DNA of 61,774 nucleotides from contig CAZABG010000003.1 in the NCBI GenBank assembly GCA_964483465.1, positions 1 to 61,774 on the forward strand, written 5' to 3'. The notes beneath the pieces are model-generated. The model was not told the origin of the DNA, did no database searches, and saw only the letters and a program-made list of their open reading frames with translations. The DNA comes from CAZABG01 sp964483465 (GTDB lineage: Bacteria > Chlamydiota > Chlamydiia > Chlamydiales > Parachlamydiaceae). Positions 7,302 through 17,509 of the stretch are shown one piece after another (the stretch's first letter is position 1; the number at the start of each line of letters is the position of its first letter). The position numbers and the translations under genes were made by a program.

Positions 7302-8063
7302 TTAATTCTCATATATCACGCTTGCTTTTCCTATTAATTCCATCCCGCTTTTTGTTCTATTAATCGTTAATCCTCCGCCTTGCGTCACAATCTCAAGTTT
7401 CGATCGGTTTACAATCGATGCGCAAGAAAGCGATCCTGTACCGCAAGATCGTGTCAGTCTTTGAACGCCTCGTTCGTATGTTTTAACAAAGAGCTCTCCA
7501 TTCCCAAGTTCATGCCAGGCATTTATATTGATCCCTTTCGGGAACAAGTCCTTTTTACTATTTAGGTCTCTTCCTAAGGAAAAAAGGGTAGATTCGCTGA
7601 TATCTCCCTTAATTACTAAGTGAGGTTCGATCATTTCAACGTAGTCATAATCAAACTCTCTTTTAAACTGATTGGCGTCCGCTATAAACATAGGGTTTAA
7701 ATCATACTTTGGGTTAGGCAGCGATACCGAGTATTGATCATTGCCAAGATATTTAAGAGCATGCTCGCCTTGCGAGGTTCTAAGGTAGTATCGTGAAAAT
7801 CCGGGATAATTTTGGTGTAAATAAGCGCATACGGCTCTTGCGCCATTTGCGCAAAATTCACCGAACTGTTTATCACGGCCAAGTATTTGATATTTTACGG
7901 ATAGAGATTCGTCTTTATAAAACGGCTCGCTTAATATAAGGGCGTCATCTCTATCTTCAATTTCTAGAATCCTGTGTAAAACGGATACTTCTGTGAAAGG
8001 GCTCTTCAAACTATCAGCTAGTATGAATGTGTTGCCTGTAGCTTCTGCTAAAAAAGTTCTCAT
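7302..8063 (-). CDS. dapF: diaminopimelate epimerase
   Basis: DapF interconverts LL- and meso-diaminopimelate for lysine and peptidoglycan synthesis in the cytosol. The two catalytic cysteines are visible: Cys71 in EFCANGAR and Cys207 in RSCGTGS, each in its family motif. The length (253) is close to the family norm of about 270, and an N-terminal TGN motif is present (ATGNTFIL). The start codon overlaps the stop of the upstream gene by 4 bases (ATGA), so the two are co-translated. Chlamydiae make diaminopimelate by the LL-aminotransferase route and need this step for their thin peptidoglycan. Confidence 0.93.
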   Translation of the reverse strand: MRTFLAEATGNTFILADSLKSPFTEVSVLHRILEIEDRDDALILSEPFYKDESLSVKYQILGRDKQFGEFCANGARAVCAYLHQNYPGFSRYYLRTSQGEHALKYLGNDQYSVSLPNPKYDLNPMFIADANQFKREFDYDYVEMIEPHLVIKGDISESTLFSLGRDLNSKKDLFPKGININAWHELGNGELFVKTYERGVQRLTRSCGTGSLSCASIVNRSKLEIVTQGGGLTINRTKSGMELIGKASVIYEN

Positions 8064-8815
8064 TTTCTTCTCTCGACATGAAGCGTGATAATTTTATTGT
8101 GGGGAGAATAATTTCCCGTTACGTTGAATACCGGTATTAAAGTTTCAGCAAACGGGCTATTTGGCGCGTAAATTGTTTTATACTGTTCTGGATAAAACAC
8201 AGTGCTTACTTTTACGGGTTTGTAAGCCTCTTTTCCTAGACTTCTAATATATTTATGAAAATCAAGTTCTCTCAGAGAGGCACCGAGTTTCATGCCGTTC
8301 ATAAAATATTCAGCGCATTCGCAGAAGGTTTTTGCGCCTTCCTTGCTGTTTAGGAATTCAATCTCCGGATCCGATAAACCCTTTAACAAATCGTGTTTTA
8401 AGCTTCCTTCGCACAAAATAAATTTTGCGGGTATCAGCGCTTGAATTTTAGCGTCTTGAAATAGCGAGAGTACGCTCAGTTCCGTGCTATCTATAATGCT
8501 TCCTTGTATGTATCGAGATTCGCTATCGGAAAAATCAAATACAGCAACCGTTTGAAGGAGGGGATCGCAAAGGGGAAGAGTGGCTTTTGCCTCTTTAATT
8601 TCCCTCTTTGTAAACGGATTTGTGGGGATAAATGCTTGGCAAACCCCGTTTTTAGTAAAAATATCCTGGACGCGTCCCTCAGTTGGGGAAGTTTCAAGAA
8701 AGGTAAATGTTCTTATGAACGACGTTTCCTGCGATTTGAAAGTAAGCGAAAGCTCATACGCGCTTTCATGAAGCGGTTTGGTCGAGAATGACACGGAAGT
8801 AAAATTGGTAATCAT
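8060..8815 (-). CDS. hypothetical protein, 251 aa, coupled to dapF
   Basis: The product begins MITNFTSVSFSTKPLHESAY. It has no recognised domain, signal peptide or membrane segment. Its stop overlaps the dapF start by 4 bases, which argues that it is real and expressed with dapF. It has several cysteines (including CECAEYF) but no metal-site pattern that I would trust. An AT-rich hairpin upstream separates it from the RNA methyltransferase gene. Confidence 0.65.
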   Translation of the reverse strand: MITNFTSVSFSTKPLHESAYELSLTFKSQETSFIRTFTFLETSPTEGRVQDIFTKNGVCQAFIPTNPFTKREIKEAKATLPLCDPLLQTVAVFDFSDSESRYIQGSIIDSTELSVLSLFQDAKIQALIPAKFILCEGSLKHDLLKGLSDPEIEFLNSKEGAKTFCECAEYFMNGMKLGASLRELDFHKYIRSLGKEAYKPVKVSTVFYPEQYKTIYAPNSPFAETLIPVFNVTGNYSPHNKIITLHVERRK

Positions 8816-8831
8816 GAATAAAAATTAACAA

Positions 8832-8853
8832 ATATTGCATATTTATGCAATAT
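8832..8853 (-). terminator. perfect 10-bp inverted repeat, probable terminator after the methyltransferase gene
   Basis: ATATTGCATA and TATGCAATAT are separated by 2 bases. On the minus strand the hairpin starts 10 bases after the methyltransferase stop and is followed by a T-rich tract (TTTGTTAATTTTTATT). The stem is AT-rich, so it could also be an operator for the dapF pair, whose start lies 17 bases downstream. Confidence 0.5.
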
Positions 8854-8862
8854 AATGCGGTT

Positions 8863-10113
8863 TTATTCAGTTTTTAGCTTGACTACCGTTTCGACATGCG
8901 CCGTTTGGGGGAACATATCAAATGCCTTAACCGCCTCAATTTTATAGCGCTCTTTGAGTGATTTTAAGTCTCTTGCAAGCGTTGATGGCATGCATGATAT
9001 GTAAACTAATTTCTTAACTTTCTTTTCAAGCAATGCATTCAGGACCTTACTATGCACGCCTTCCCTTGGAGGATTCATAATAACGGCGTCCATCTGCGTC
9101 TTTAATGCATTGTCAATCAGCTCTTCGACCAAACCGGTTTCAAAGTGAGCTTTTAATTGATTTCTTAAAGCGTTCTCTTTCGCAAATTTTACAGAATGTT
9201 TGTTTGATTCGATTGCTGTAACATCTTTACCCTTTAGCGCAAGCAAAAGAGAGGTGATTCCAATTCCTGAATATAGATCCAAAATTTTATGGTCGGGTTC
9301 TAGCCATTCTGTAATATCGCGATATATATTCAGGCTTTGCTTGTAATTGTTCTGGATAAAAGTTTGAGGCGAGTATTCAAAGTTTAAATCGTCAATGGAT
9401 GAATGCAGGGTGTCTATCCCTCTCTGATAAGTTTTCCCATTAGATTTAACGTGAATCCCTACGATTTGTTTATAAGATGCGGATTCGTCAATTATGGTTT
9501 TAGGGGATTTGCAATTTTCTAACTGTCCGAAAATCAAATAACCGTTCGATTTATCCTTTGTAATTTGGAGCCTTCCCGATAGATTGCGAAAAATGTTGTG
9601 CAGCGTTTTGAAAAATTCGGGATCTTCTACAAAAATGGGGCATGTAGATATGTCTAGGAGGCTTATGTTGTCTTTAAGAACGTAGCCCATTTTCCCCTTT
9701 TTAAGATGCAGAGTGATGCGCTCTCTATACGCATATTCTTGGTTGGAGGGGACGATTGTAACGTTTGGAATATCAAGTTTTCCGATTCTTACAAGAGCGT
9801 CTTCGACATTTTTGCGTTTTATTTCAAGCTGGGCGCTATATTCGATATGCTGAAATTGACAGCCCATGCATGTCCCGAAATAGGGGCATTTAGGTGTAGT
9901 TCTTAAAGGGCTCGGTTTGACGATTTCAACGATTTTAGCTTCGCCATATCCTTTTTTGAGAAGAGTGATTTCAGCGACAATTTCATCTCCAGGAGCAGTA
10001 AAGGGAACGAATAGAACAAATCCCTCAATTTTTAAAAGGCCCGATCCGCCAAAGGCGATGTCGTTAATGGATCCCTTAAGTTGCTGGCCGATTCTTAGAT
10101 TTGTCGTTGTCAT
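8863..10113 (-). CDS. rumA: RumA-type RNA (uracil-5-)-methyltransferase
   Basis: This family methylates C5 of a uridine in rRNA (RumA/RlmD, RlmCD) or tRNA (TrmA). The N-terminus is a TRAM domain (GQQLKGSINDIAFGGSGLLK). It is followed by iron-sulphur ligands Cys76, Cys82 and Cys85 (C-x5-C-x2-C) and a later Cys158. The methyltransferase part shows the SAM loop DLYSGIGITSLLLA, the NPPREG motif, and the catalytic Cys in VYISCMPSTLARDL. TRAM plus Fe-S favours rRNA targets over tRNA, but the exact site cannot be told. The start overlaps the end of recJ by 38 bases. Confidence 0.88.
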   Translation of the reverse strand: MTTTNLRIGQQLKGSINDIAFGGSGLLKIEGFVLFVPFTAPGDEIVAEITLLKKGYGEAKIVEIVKPSPLRTTPKCPYFGTCMGCQFQHIEYSAQLEIKRKNVEDALVRIGKLDIPNVTIVPSNQEYAYRERITLHLKKGKMGYVLKDNISLLDISTCPIFVEDPEFFKTLHNIFRNLSGRLQITKDKSNGYLIFGQLENCKSPKTIIDESASYKQIVGIHVKSNGKTYQRGIDTLHSSIDDLNFEYSPQTFIQNNYKQSLNIYRDITEWLEPDHKILDLYSGIGITSLLLALKGKDVTAIESNKHSVKFAKENALRNQLKAHFETGLVEELIDNALKTQMDAVIMNPPREGVHSKVLNALLEKKVKKLVYISCMPSTLARDLKSLKERYKIEAVKAFDMFPQTAHVETVVKLKTE

Positions 10114-11815
10114 TGATGATTGCTATCTCGCGTATATGAAGCTGTATGCTTGAGGGGTTAACATGAGGGGTATAGGCGATGCGAAGCGTAAGATTTTTTT
10201 TCCTTAAAGCCTGGCTTAAATGCGATTTGCCGAAGGCCATTCCTTCAAGCATCCTATCGCCCCTTACGAGAAAGAGTTTAACATTTTTCCCAAATACTTT
10301 GGGGGCCCAAGCCTGTTTTGCGGTCGTATATAAGGCGGGAGGGGGATTTTCGTTGCCATAGGGCTCAAGAAGCTTTAGAGATTCCATAAAATCAAAGGTA
10401 AGGTCTTCAAAGTTGACTTCAGCGTCCAGGTTAAGCTTAGGAATGACATCTTCGGGAGATAGCTTACTGTTTGCTTCTTCAACAAATCTTCTTTTAAATT
10501 CCTCGATATTTTCAGCTTTTAAAGAAAGGCCTGCAGCAAAATCGTGGCCTCCAAAGTTCAGTAAAATATCGCTATTAGCCTTTAGAAAATCTAATAGTGG
10601 AAAGGGATGTATAGATCTTAAAGAACCTTTGCCAATATCCTTTTCAATTGCGATAACAGCGGCAGGGCGGTTGTACTGTTTAGAAATACGAGTGGAGAGA
10701 ATGGCGATGATACCAGGATGCCATCGATCTGAATCAAGCACAATGGCTCTATTTTTTAAAATTTCCGGATGAATATTGAAAGTCTCTTCAACGTCAGAAA
10801 CCATGACCTTCTCAATTTTTTGCCGTTCAAGGTTATTGAGATTTAATTCCTGAGCCATTTTCTCTGCTTGAGTGGAATTGCGTATGAGAAGAAGTTCTAC
10901 CCCTTTTTGCGGATCGTCGATTCTTCCTAAACTATTAAGCTTTGGTGCAATTTTTGATGCGATGGAATAGCTCGAAATATCCGTAAGCTCAACGCCTGAA
11001 ATTTGAATTAACTTCGTGAGGCCGATTCTTTTGCCTTTACGCAGTTGCTGAAGACCATAGGAAACAAGTATTCGGTTTTCTCCGACAAGCGATCCCATAT
11101 CCGACACGGTCCCTAAGGCAACAAGGTCTAAATACCTTTTTAAATCGACTTTCTTAGGGGGGATTTTACCTTCCGCAACTAAAGTATTTGTAATTCCATG
11201 GGCTAGTTTAAAGGCGGTTCCCACTCCAGTCAAATCGCGGTTCGGATAGGCGTTATTAATTAGTTTTGGATTTAGCGTGGCTATGCAATGCGGAATAGTG
11301 TCTGTCGGTTCGTGATGGTCGGTTATAATGACATCCACACCCTTGATTGCCATTTGATCGATTTCAGCTGCTGCCGTAATTCCGCAGTCAACGGTAATAA
11401 GGAGTTTGCATTCATTCTTGAGGGCATATTCGAGAGCTTCGACAATAAGGCTTTGCCGTCTCATACTTCTATTCGAAATGAAGAAAAAGACGTTTGCGCC
11501 TAAAAAGCGTAAGAATTCTACAAGTAAAGCGGTCCCCGTCATGCCATCAACGTCGTTATCGCCGTAGATTAGGATATTTTCCTGCTGCGATAACGCTTGA
11601 ATCACCCTCGTTGTGGCTTTATTCATTTCCGGTAAAAGAAAGGGGTCGTGCAAGTTGGGCAGGCGAGAATAGAGGAAGTCGTGAACCTCCTCAATAGAGT
11701 TATAACCTCTCGAAACCAGAACTTGAGCTATGGCCGGATGGATCTTATACTCTTTAATAATTGCTTCTTTTAGGGCTTCATTTTCTCGGGGGAAAATCCA
11801 TTTGGGTTCGTTCAC
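10076..11815 (-). CDS. recJ: single-stranded-DNA exonuclease RecJ
   Basis: RecJ is the 5'-3' single-strand exonuclease of the RecF and base-excision and mismatch repair pathways. The DHH phosphoesterase motifs are all visible: ILIYGDNDVDGMTGTALL, LLITVDCGITAAAEID, DVIITDHHEP, and LTGVGTAFKLAHG. The DHHA1 motif follows (LLNFGGHDFAAGLSL), then the OB-like C-terminal domain. The length of 579 equals that of the E. coli protein. It is the second conserved member of the euo-recJ-secDF order. Confidence 0.95.
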   Translation of the reverse strand: MNEPKWIFPRENEALKEAIIKEYKIHPAIAQVLVSRGYNSIEEVHDFLYSRLPNLHDPFLLPEMNKATTRVIQALSQQENILIYGDNDVDGMTGTALLVEFLRFLGANVFFFISNRSMRRQSLIVEALEYALKNECKLLITVDCGITAAAEIDQMAIKGVDVIITDHHEPTDTIPHCIATLNPKLINNAYPNRDLTGVGTAFKLAHGITNTLVAEGKIPPKKVDLKRYLDLVALGTVSDMGSLVGENRILVSYGLQQLRKGKRIGLTKLIQISGVELTDISSYSIASKIAPKLNSLGRIDDPQKGVELLLIRNSTQAEKMAQELNLNNLERQKIEKVMVSDVEETFNIHPEILKNRAIVLDSDRWHPGIIAILSTRISKQYNRPAAVIAIEKDIGKGSLRSIHPFPLLDFLKANSDILLNFGGHDFAAGLSLKAENIEEFKRRFVEEANSKLSPEDVIPKLNLDAEVNFEDLTFDFMESLKLLEPYGNENPPPALYTTAKQAWAPKVFGKNVKLFLVRGDRMLEGMAFGKSHLSQALRKKNLTLRIAYTPHVNPSSIQLHIREIAIINDNDKSKNRPAT

Positions 11816-11954
11816 TTTCTACCTCTCTCGGGCAGAACGAAAGAATTTGGGTGCGGGCACCATTCATATGACTCCAAAAAATATTAAATCAATTTTAACT
11901 TGAACTAGTTGAATGTCAAGGAATTTATATGAACGAGAGAGAATAAGGAAGAAC

Positions 11955-12030
11955 GAAGGATGAATTTCAGCATTACTAATTTAAAAGCTCTTTAGAGCTT
12001 TTAAACTAATTTTGCAGCTATTCATCCTTC
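11955..12030 (-). terminator. nested inverted repeats downstream of secDF
   Basis: An inner perfect 11-bp stem (TTTAAAAGCTC / GAGCTTTTAAA, loop TTTA, 11980-12005) lies inside an outer 11-bp pair (GAAGGATGAAT at 11955-11965, ATTCATCCTTC at 12020-12030). The structure lies in the 238-base gap between secDF and recJ, both on the minus strand. There is only a weak U-tract, so termination is likely but not certain. The rest of the gap shows nothing definite. Confidence 0.5.
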
Positions 12031-12053
12031 AGCCTTCCGCCTTCATACTTCTG

Positions 12054-15000
12054 TTAGTTATGTCGGCTGGCAAGTTCCGCTTGTCTTTCTTCTCTTTCGT
12101 GCATCCACATCACGACAGGTGATGCGATAAAGAGAGAGGACAAGGTGCCGATCAACACCCCGATCGTCATAACGAGCGAGAAGGCAAAGATGGTTGAACC
12201 GCCTAGGAATACAAGCGCAAGAAGCACGAGAAGCGTTGTCCCCGATGTCATTAACGTACGGCTAAGGGTAACATTAAGAGCATGGTTAACGGCGTCTTTG
12301 AAGCTTAAGCGCTTAAGGATCTTCAGGTCTTCACGGATTCTATCAAAAACAATGATCGTATCGTTAAGCGAGTAACCGATAATCGTCATGATAGCGCCAA
12401 CTACAGTCAAGTCGATTGTAACCGGTAAGCCCATGGCGTGAAGGAAAGCTAAAATGCCTAGGGTAATGATCACGTCATGCACTAAACCGACTACTGCGCC
12501 GACCGCATACTTAAATTCGAAGCGGAAGGTGATATAGAGTAGGATCGCGGCTAATGCTATCGCCAAGCCGATGATCGCGTTATTTCTCATCGCGTCAGAC
12601 AATTGGCCTGAAACGACCGCCCAGTTATCGCCAATTTTTTCTTTTTCAAAGTCGGAGATTTTTAAACCGCCGGCTTCTAATGCTTTAACAGTCCAGTTGA
12701 TGCGAGGTATATTTTGGTAGTCGAAGGTAAAATTACCATCAACACGATCAGGCATTCCATAGAAAGGATGACCCTGTTCGTCCATGCCTGCGCCAATGCG
12801 TAGTCTAAGCTGGTTAGGAAGCGTAAGCTCGCGTACTTCAACATCAGTCGTTGACGCGCCGGCTTTTTGCAGGGCATCAAGCGCAGCAACTCGGTAGTTG
12901 ATGTCGCCAATTTGATTTTCAACTTCAACATTCAGCGAATAACCGCCCGTGAAATCCATGCCGAAAATCGTTTTACGCTCGTTGTAGAGCATATAGGATC
13001 CAAGCAGCATCACAATAAGCGAGATGATGATGGCGGGTTTTGCTTTGCTAAGGAAATCGAAATTGGTATTCGAAATCCAGTGGGACATCTTGAGCTCTTT
13101 ATTTTTGGGATTTTGGACCCATCCCGCAAAAAAGTAGCGGGTCATAAAGAGGGCGGTAAACATCGAGGAGAAGATACCGATGATCAAGGTGACGGCAAAA
13201 CCTTTAATTGGTCCTGAGTCAAATTGAATCAGGATTAAAGCGGCCATAATGGTTGTAATATTCGAGTCGAAAATCGCGCTGAACGCTTTTCTATAGCCGG
13301 CCTGGATGGCGGAGCTAATTCTTCCCGATATCACAAACTCTTCACGTATTCTCTCGAATACAAGAACGTTTGCGTCAACTGCCATACCGATCGTTAATAC
13401 GATACCCGCAATTCCAGGAAGTGTCATCGCGGCATCAAGGTTTTGGAGTACGCCCCACATAATGAGGATATTGAAAAGTACCGCAACTGTTGCGACAACG
13501 CCGGCAAAACGGTAGTAGCCGATCATGGCGATGGCGACAAGCCCGATCGCCACAAGTGACGCTACAATACCTTTTGTTCGCTCTTCAGCCCCAAGCTCAG
13601 CAGATACGTTTTGCTCCGATAGAATCTTTGGAGTAAAGCTTAGCGATCCAGCTTTTAAGTCGGCTGCGAGCTGGCTTACTTCACGCTGTGTGAAACGGCC
13701 GCTTATCGACGCGTTATCTCTTAATGCCGCTCTCAATACCGGTTTAGATATGACAGTGCCATTCAAAATAACCGCCATTCTCCAGCCGTGGCCGCCGCTA
13801 TATACCTCTTTATTCGTTCCCGCGATTTTATCTTCGGAGAAATGAGAGGTCCAAGTATAAAAGTCGTCTCTTGGCGATCCTTGAGGAGCATTTGAGCCTT
13901 CATAGGAACGTTTTACCGAGAAGCCCAAATGATTCCCTTCCGTTGCATCATAACCTACCTGAATGTTGGTCAGGCTCGACCCTTCAAGCGCATAGTTATT
14001 AAAGACAAAGATAAGGGGATGGGTTTGACCTTCCCACTGCGAGAAATCATCGCCTCTTAAAACAGCGATAGTAGAAACTTCGTCGTTAAATTGATTTGAG
14101 GTTTTTGCATCTCTTGGATTTGCAAGCTTTAAGCCATTTTCAATCAAAATCTTTGCAGATTCGCTGATAGGCTGGCTTTGCATATCCCCGTAGAAAGTTC
14201 CGCCAAGGCGCTGCCAAGCGATTTCATTCACTTGCTCTACGCTCTTACGGTTTGTTACTACCGCTTCGTTCCAAACTTCTTGCAAGAATTGGTTAACGGT
14301 ATTTCTCATTTCTCGGTTTAAATTGCCGAACTTCTCGTTAACCACATGGAATGTCATGGTAGAGGCTTTAACAAGCTCATCCGCTGACAATGCCTGAGAT
14401 CCTGGGAATTCGAGGATAATATTGTTATTCTCGATGCGTATCGTTCTTTCTGATACGCCCATCTTGTTGATACGGGTGTAAAGTTCGTTTACGGCTTGCT
14501 TTACATCATCCGGGTTTGTGACCGGCTGATTGTTTCTGTCGCGAAGACCGATGCGAACCGATTTACCGCCCGATAAGTCTAAGCCCCATTTCAGGATTTT
14601 GCGGTCATCACCTCTGAAGTATTTTTTGAAGCTTAAGACGAAGTTTGTCCAGAAAGGGTTTTGAGTGGGGTGCGGGATGTAATATTTTGCGATTGGATCG
14701 AGATCGACTTGCGCGGTTGAATATTCTTCTTTCCACTTAAGCAAGTCTTCCTGGATTTTATCGTCAATGCGGTTTCTCGCTACAATTCTTTGTTCCACAT
14801 CAGTGAAAGGAAGAATCGCTTGCTTTTTGTTGCCTTTGACGGTGAATGCTTCTCTTGTTGCTTTGAGCAAGTTTGAATAGTAGTCATCAAGTTCAAAGAT
14901 ATAGTCTTTAGAATAGGCTTTATCGATGCCGTAGGAGGCGCCGCTATAGCCGATGAATCCATTCTGCGTGAGGATGTTTTTAAGCGATTCAAGGTCTTGC

Positions 15001-16541
15001 GAAAGAGCTTCGTTCAAGCCTTTGTTTTCGCTTGTTTTCGCTTTATCAAGGATCAGGCTTAAGTTTCTTGCGATCACATAGATAGAGCTTTTTCTAAAGC
15101 CTTTTGGAGCTTCCGCATCGCTCATCGATGGAGCGTAGATAACGAGCCCCACTTTTTGAGCGTCAGCAGCTTCTTTCTTAAATGCGTCGAAATTTCTTAC
15201 AGGATAGGCATTTGCGCTAAGCTCTGGATGGGTTGTATGCCAGTTATTTTTAATTTGAGTCAGAAGGCTTTCGCTTTGTTTTTCCGCAATACCGCCAAGT
15301 TCCATTGAAAGGAAGCTTTGCGCGTCAGGAAGAGAGGATAGTTTTACGGCAAATTGATTGTCGTTTGGCTGAATCTCTTCATCCGTTTCTCTTGATACGG
15401 TTACAATTTCGTTATAAAGGAGGCGGTTAAGCTCTTCCTGGGTATACGCTTCTGTTTCCGATTTAACTTCTTTCAGTCTCGCGGAATCGATATCATTGTA
15501 GAATTTCAAGCTGATAAGGTCGCTATCTAGATCGATTATCAAAGCTTCAACAAATGGATTCGAATTCTTTAACGAGAGGATCATCGGCTCGCGCGAATAC
15601 TTAAGAGACTGAAGATTTTTTCTTACTTCAGCTTGAGTCAATGCGGTAGATGACGCTTTAATATCAGCTTCGTTTTTCTTTAGAATCTCTTTTGCTTTGT
15701 CGAGTGTTTTGATGCTGCGATCAATTTGAGCAAGCTCTTCGCCCTTAGCTTTTTCTTTTTTTGCTAAAAGACGTGTTTTGATCGTATCAATTTGTCCTTG
15801 CCACTGGGTTAATGCACCCGTTTTGCTTCCTTGAAGAAGATGCGAGTAGTATCGTTTTGCAAGGCTTGGAATTCTTTGAAGCAATCTGTCGTTTTGAACG
15901 AGCTGTTCTGAAATATTTTGCACAGCCTCTTCGGCATTTGCACCTTTTTGCTCGGATGCAGCATCAAGAATGGCAGCGAATTCGCTCGTGCCACCGAAGC
16001 TTGAAGCAAGCGTTTCCGCTCTGTCGTAGACGAGATCGAGATAGCCTTGTGAATAGCTGCCTTTTTCGTTCATCTTTGGGATGAACTTAAAGAGTTTTTT
16101 CAGGTCGGCATCGTTCATATTAACGCCGATTTGACGGGCAATAAGAACGGACTCTTTATCGCTTTCTCCGGAATAGAGTTCGAGCTGGGCCGGAACGAAA
16201 GGAATCATTTTCCCCGCATTTGGCAAAAACCGTCTAAAACGGTCAGCTTCCTCTCCGTTTTGGAAAGTCACCGAAATGAGTTTTGGATCTTGTTCATTAA
16301 GTGTAATGGCTTTCGGTTTTACTCCCAGTAGTTTTGAGAAGGAGTAGAGCCAATCTATTGCTTCGGGCTCGAGTGTATTGACTCTTGATGCGATTTCTGT
16401 CGCAACGGTATATGCTCTCTCATTATTAATAGGTTCATGAAGCGGTTTTGTGTAATAGAAGAGAGTAGGCAATATATTGTATAGAGTCAAAAGAGTGACC
16501 GTCACGATGAGCCAGAACTGCCAGCGCTTTTGTTTTTCCAT
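12054..16541 (-). CDS. secDF: fused preprotein translocase accessory subunit SecDF
   Basis: SecDF uses the proton gradient to help SecYEG release proteins on the outer face of the inner membrane. SecD and SecF are one chain here, as in all Chlamydiae. One N-terminal membrane helix (about 10-27) is followed by a very large periplasmic domain. The SecD first-domain motif (LKWGLDLSGGKSVRIGLRD) comes at about 655. Conserved membrane motifs are TIGMAVDANVLVFERIREE for SecD and YSLNDTIIVFDRIRED for SecF. At 1495 residues it is about twice the length of ordinary SecD plus SecF minus linker. The extra length is the 600-residue coiled, lysine-rich N-terminal insertion typical of chlamydial SecDF. It belongs to the euo-recJ-secDF neighbourhood. 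Confidence 0.94.
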   Translation of the reverse strand: MEKQKRWQFWLIVTVTLLTLYNILPTLFYYTKPLHEPINNERAYTVATEIASRVNTLEPEAIDWLYSFSKLLGVKPKAITLNEQDPKLISVTFQNGEEADRFRRFLPNAGKMIPFVPAQLELYSGESDKESVLIARQIGVNMNDADLKKLFKFIPKMNEKGSYSQGYLDLVYDRAETLASSFGGTSEFAAILDAASEQKGANAEEAVQNISEQLVQNDRLLQRIPSLAKRYYSHLLQGSKTGALTQWQGQIDTIKTRLLAKKEKAKGEELAQIDRSIKTLDKAKEILKKNEADIKASSTALTQAEVRKNLQSLKYSREPMILSLKNSNPFVEALIIDLDSDLISLKFYNDIDSARLKEVKSETEAYTQEELNRLLYNEIVTVSRETDEEIQPNDNQFAVKLSSLPDAQSFLSMELGGIAEKQSESLLTQIKNNWHTTHPELSANAYPVRNFDAFKKEAADAQKVGLVIYAPSMSDAEAPKGFRKSSIYVIARNLSLILDKAKTSENKGLNEALSQDLESLKNILTQNGFIGYSGASYGIDKAYSKDYIFELDDYYSNLLKATREAFTVKGNKKQAILPFTDVEQRIVARNRIDDKIQEDLLKWKEEYSTAQVDLDPIAKYYIPHPTQNPFWTNFVLSFKKYFRGDDRKILKWGLDLSGGKSVRIGLRDRNNQPVTNPDDVKQAVNELYTRINKMGVSERTIRIENNNIILEFPGSQALSADELVKASTMTFHVVNEKFGNLNREMRNTVNQFLQEVWNEAVVTNRKSVEQVNEIAWQRLGGTFYGDMQSQPISESAKILIENGLKLANPRDAKTSNQFNDEVSTIAVLRGDDFSQWEGQTHPLIFVFNNYALEGSSLTNIQVGYDATEGNHLGFSVKRSYEGSNAPQGSPRDDFYTWTSHFSEDKIAGTNKEVYSGGHGWRMAVILNGTVISKPVLRAALRDNASISGRFTQREVSQLAADLKAGSLSFTPKILSEQNVSAELGAEERTKGIVASLVAIGLVAIAMIGYYRFAGVVATVAVLFNILIMWGVLQNLDAAMTLPGIAGIVLTIGMAVDANVLVFERIREEFVISGRISSAIQAGYRKAFSAIFDSNITTIMAALILIQFDSGPIKGFAVTLIIGIFSSMFTALFMTRYFFAGWVQNPKNKELKMSHWISNTNFDFLSKAKPAIIISLIVMLLGSYMLYNERKTIFGMDFTGGYSLNVEVENQIGDINYRVAALDALQKAGASTTDVEVRELTLPNQLRLRIGAGMDEQGHPFYGMPDRVDGNFTFDYQNIPRINWTVKALEAGGLKISDFEKEKIGDNWAVVSGQLSDAMRNNAIIGLAIALAAILLYITFRFEFKYAVGAVVGLVHDVIITLGILAFLHAMGLPVTIDLTVVGAIMTIIGYSLNDTIIVFDRIREDLKILKRLSFKDAVNHALNVTLSRTLMTSGTTLLVLLALVFLGGSTIFAFSLVMTIGVLIGTLSSLFIASPVVMWMHEREERQAELASRHN

Positions 16542-16660
16542 CTTTAGTCGATTCCTTTAAAACGGATTGAAGGATTGCACATGAGCCAAAGTCAATCACA
16601 CTGAAATTCTTTGTGATAAACTGAAACTCAAGGTATTAAAATATCAAATATTTAACGATT

Positions 16661-17479
16661 ATGTCCAGTCTTACCCTAAAAGAGATGCCGCTTATCAAGA
16701 ATTGGCTTGAAAAATTGGGCTCGCCCGCATCTGAATATAGCTTTGCCAATCTCTATTTATTCAGGGATGTGCACGATTATAGCCTAGAGACCGATTATTT
16801 ACCTCTGATAAGAGGAAAAACACGGCAAGGCGATCGATTTATCATGCCCCTTTCAAAGCCATACCTTCCCTATTTAAGCCTTCTCAAAGAGGGGGAGTAT
16901 TTATTCCCAATAACCGAGCTCGATGGGCTTGAAGACTATCCTCATAAAGCCCTAGAAGGGGAAAAGGACTATATGTATGAGGTTAATAAATTAAAACACC
17001 TGCCGGGAAGAAAGCTTGCATCCCGCCGTAATTTACTTCACCAGTTTGAGAATGCAGTTGATCCCCGTATAGAAAACCTCGCTCCTGAACGAGTCAACGA
17101 TGCCCTGACAGTTCTTGATAAATGGCATAATGACAAAGAAGGAGATTATGAGTCGTGTAAAGAGGCGCTCATTTTAATGGAGGATTTGGGGCTTTTTGGC
17201 ATCATTGTTTATAACGCGAGCCATCCTATCGGATTTGTTTTAGGTGAAATGCAAAATCAAGAAAACTACCTTATGCATTTTGCGAAAGCGGATCATGAGC
17301 AAAAGGGAGTGACGCCCTTTTTATATCAAACCGTCGCAAGCCGCCTTGATGAAAAAGTAAAGTGGATGAACTTAGAGCCGGATTTAGGGATTGAAGAGCT
17401 TAAGCAGGCTAAAGAGGCTTATCAGCCTGATTTGTTGTTGAGTAAATTTAGAGTGTATAAGAAGGATCAACAATTGTAG
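16661..17479 (+). CDS. DUF2156 (LPG synthetase C-terminal-like) protein
   Basis: The 272-residue product matches the stand-alone DUF2156 family, an acetyltransferase-like double GNAT fold related to the C-terminal domain of aminoacyl-phosphatidylglycerol synthase. Visible family features are the early EYSFANLYLFRD element, SRRNLLHQFENA in the middle, and FGIIVYNASHPIGFVLGEM followed by HFAKADHEQKGVTPFLYQ. No membrane part is present, so it is not a full lysyl-PG synthase. The acceptor is unknown. It is divergent from secDF and convergent with npt. Confidence 0.8.
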   Translation: MSSLTLKEMPLIKNWLEKLGSPASEYSFANLYLFRDVHDYSLETDYLPLIRGKTRQGDRFIMPLSKPYLPYLSLLKEGEYLFPITELDGLEDYPHKALEGEKDYMYEVNKLKHLPGRKLASRRNLLHQFENAVDPRIENLAPERVNDALTVLDKWHNDKEGDYESCKEALILMEDLGLFGIIVYNASHPIGFVLGEMQNQENYLMHFAKADHEQKGVTPFLYQTVASRLDEKVKWMNLEPDLGIEELKQAKEAYQPDLLLSKFRVYKKDQQL

Positions 17480-17509
17480 CGTTCATGCCCATTCTTAATG
17501 GGAAAAGAA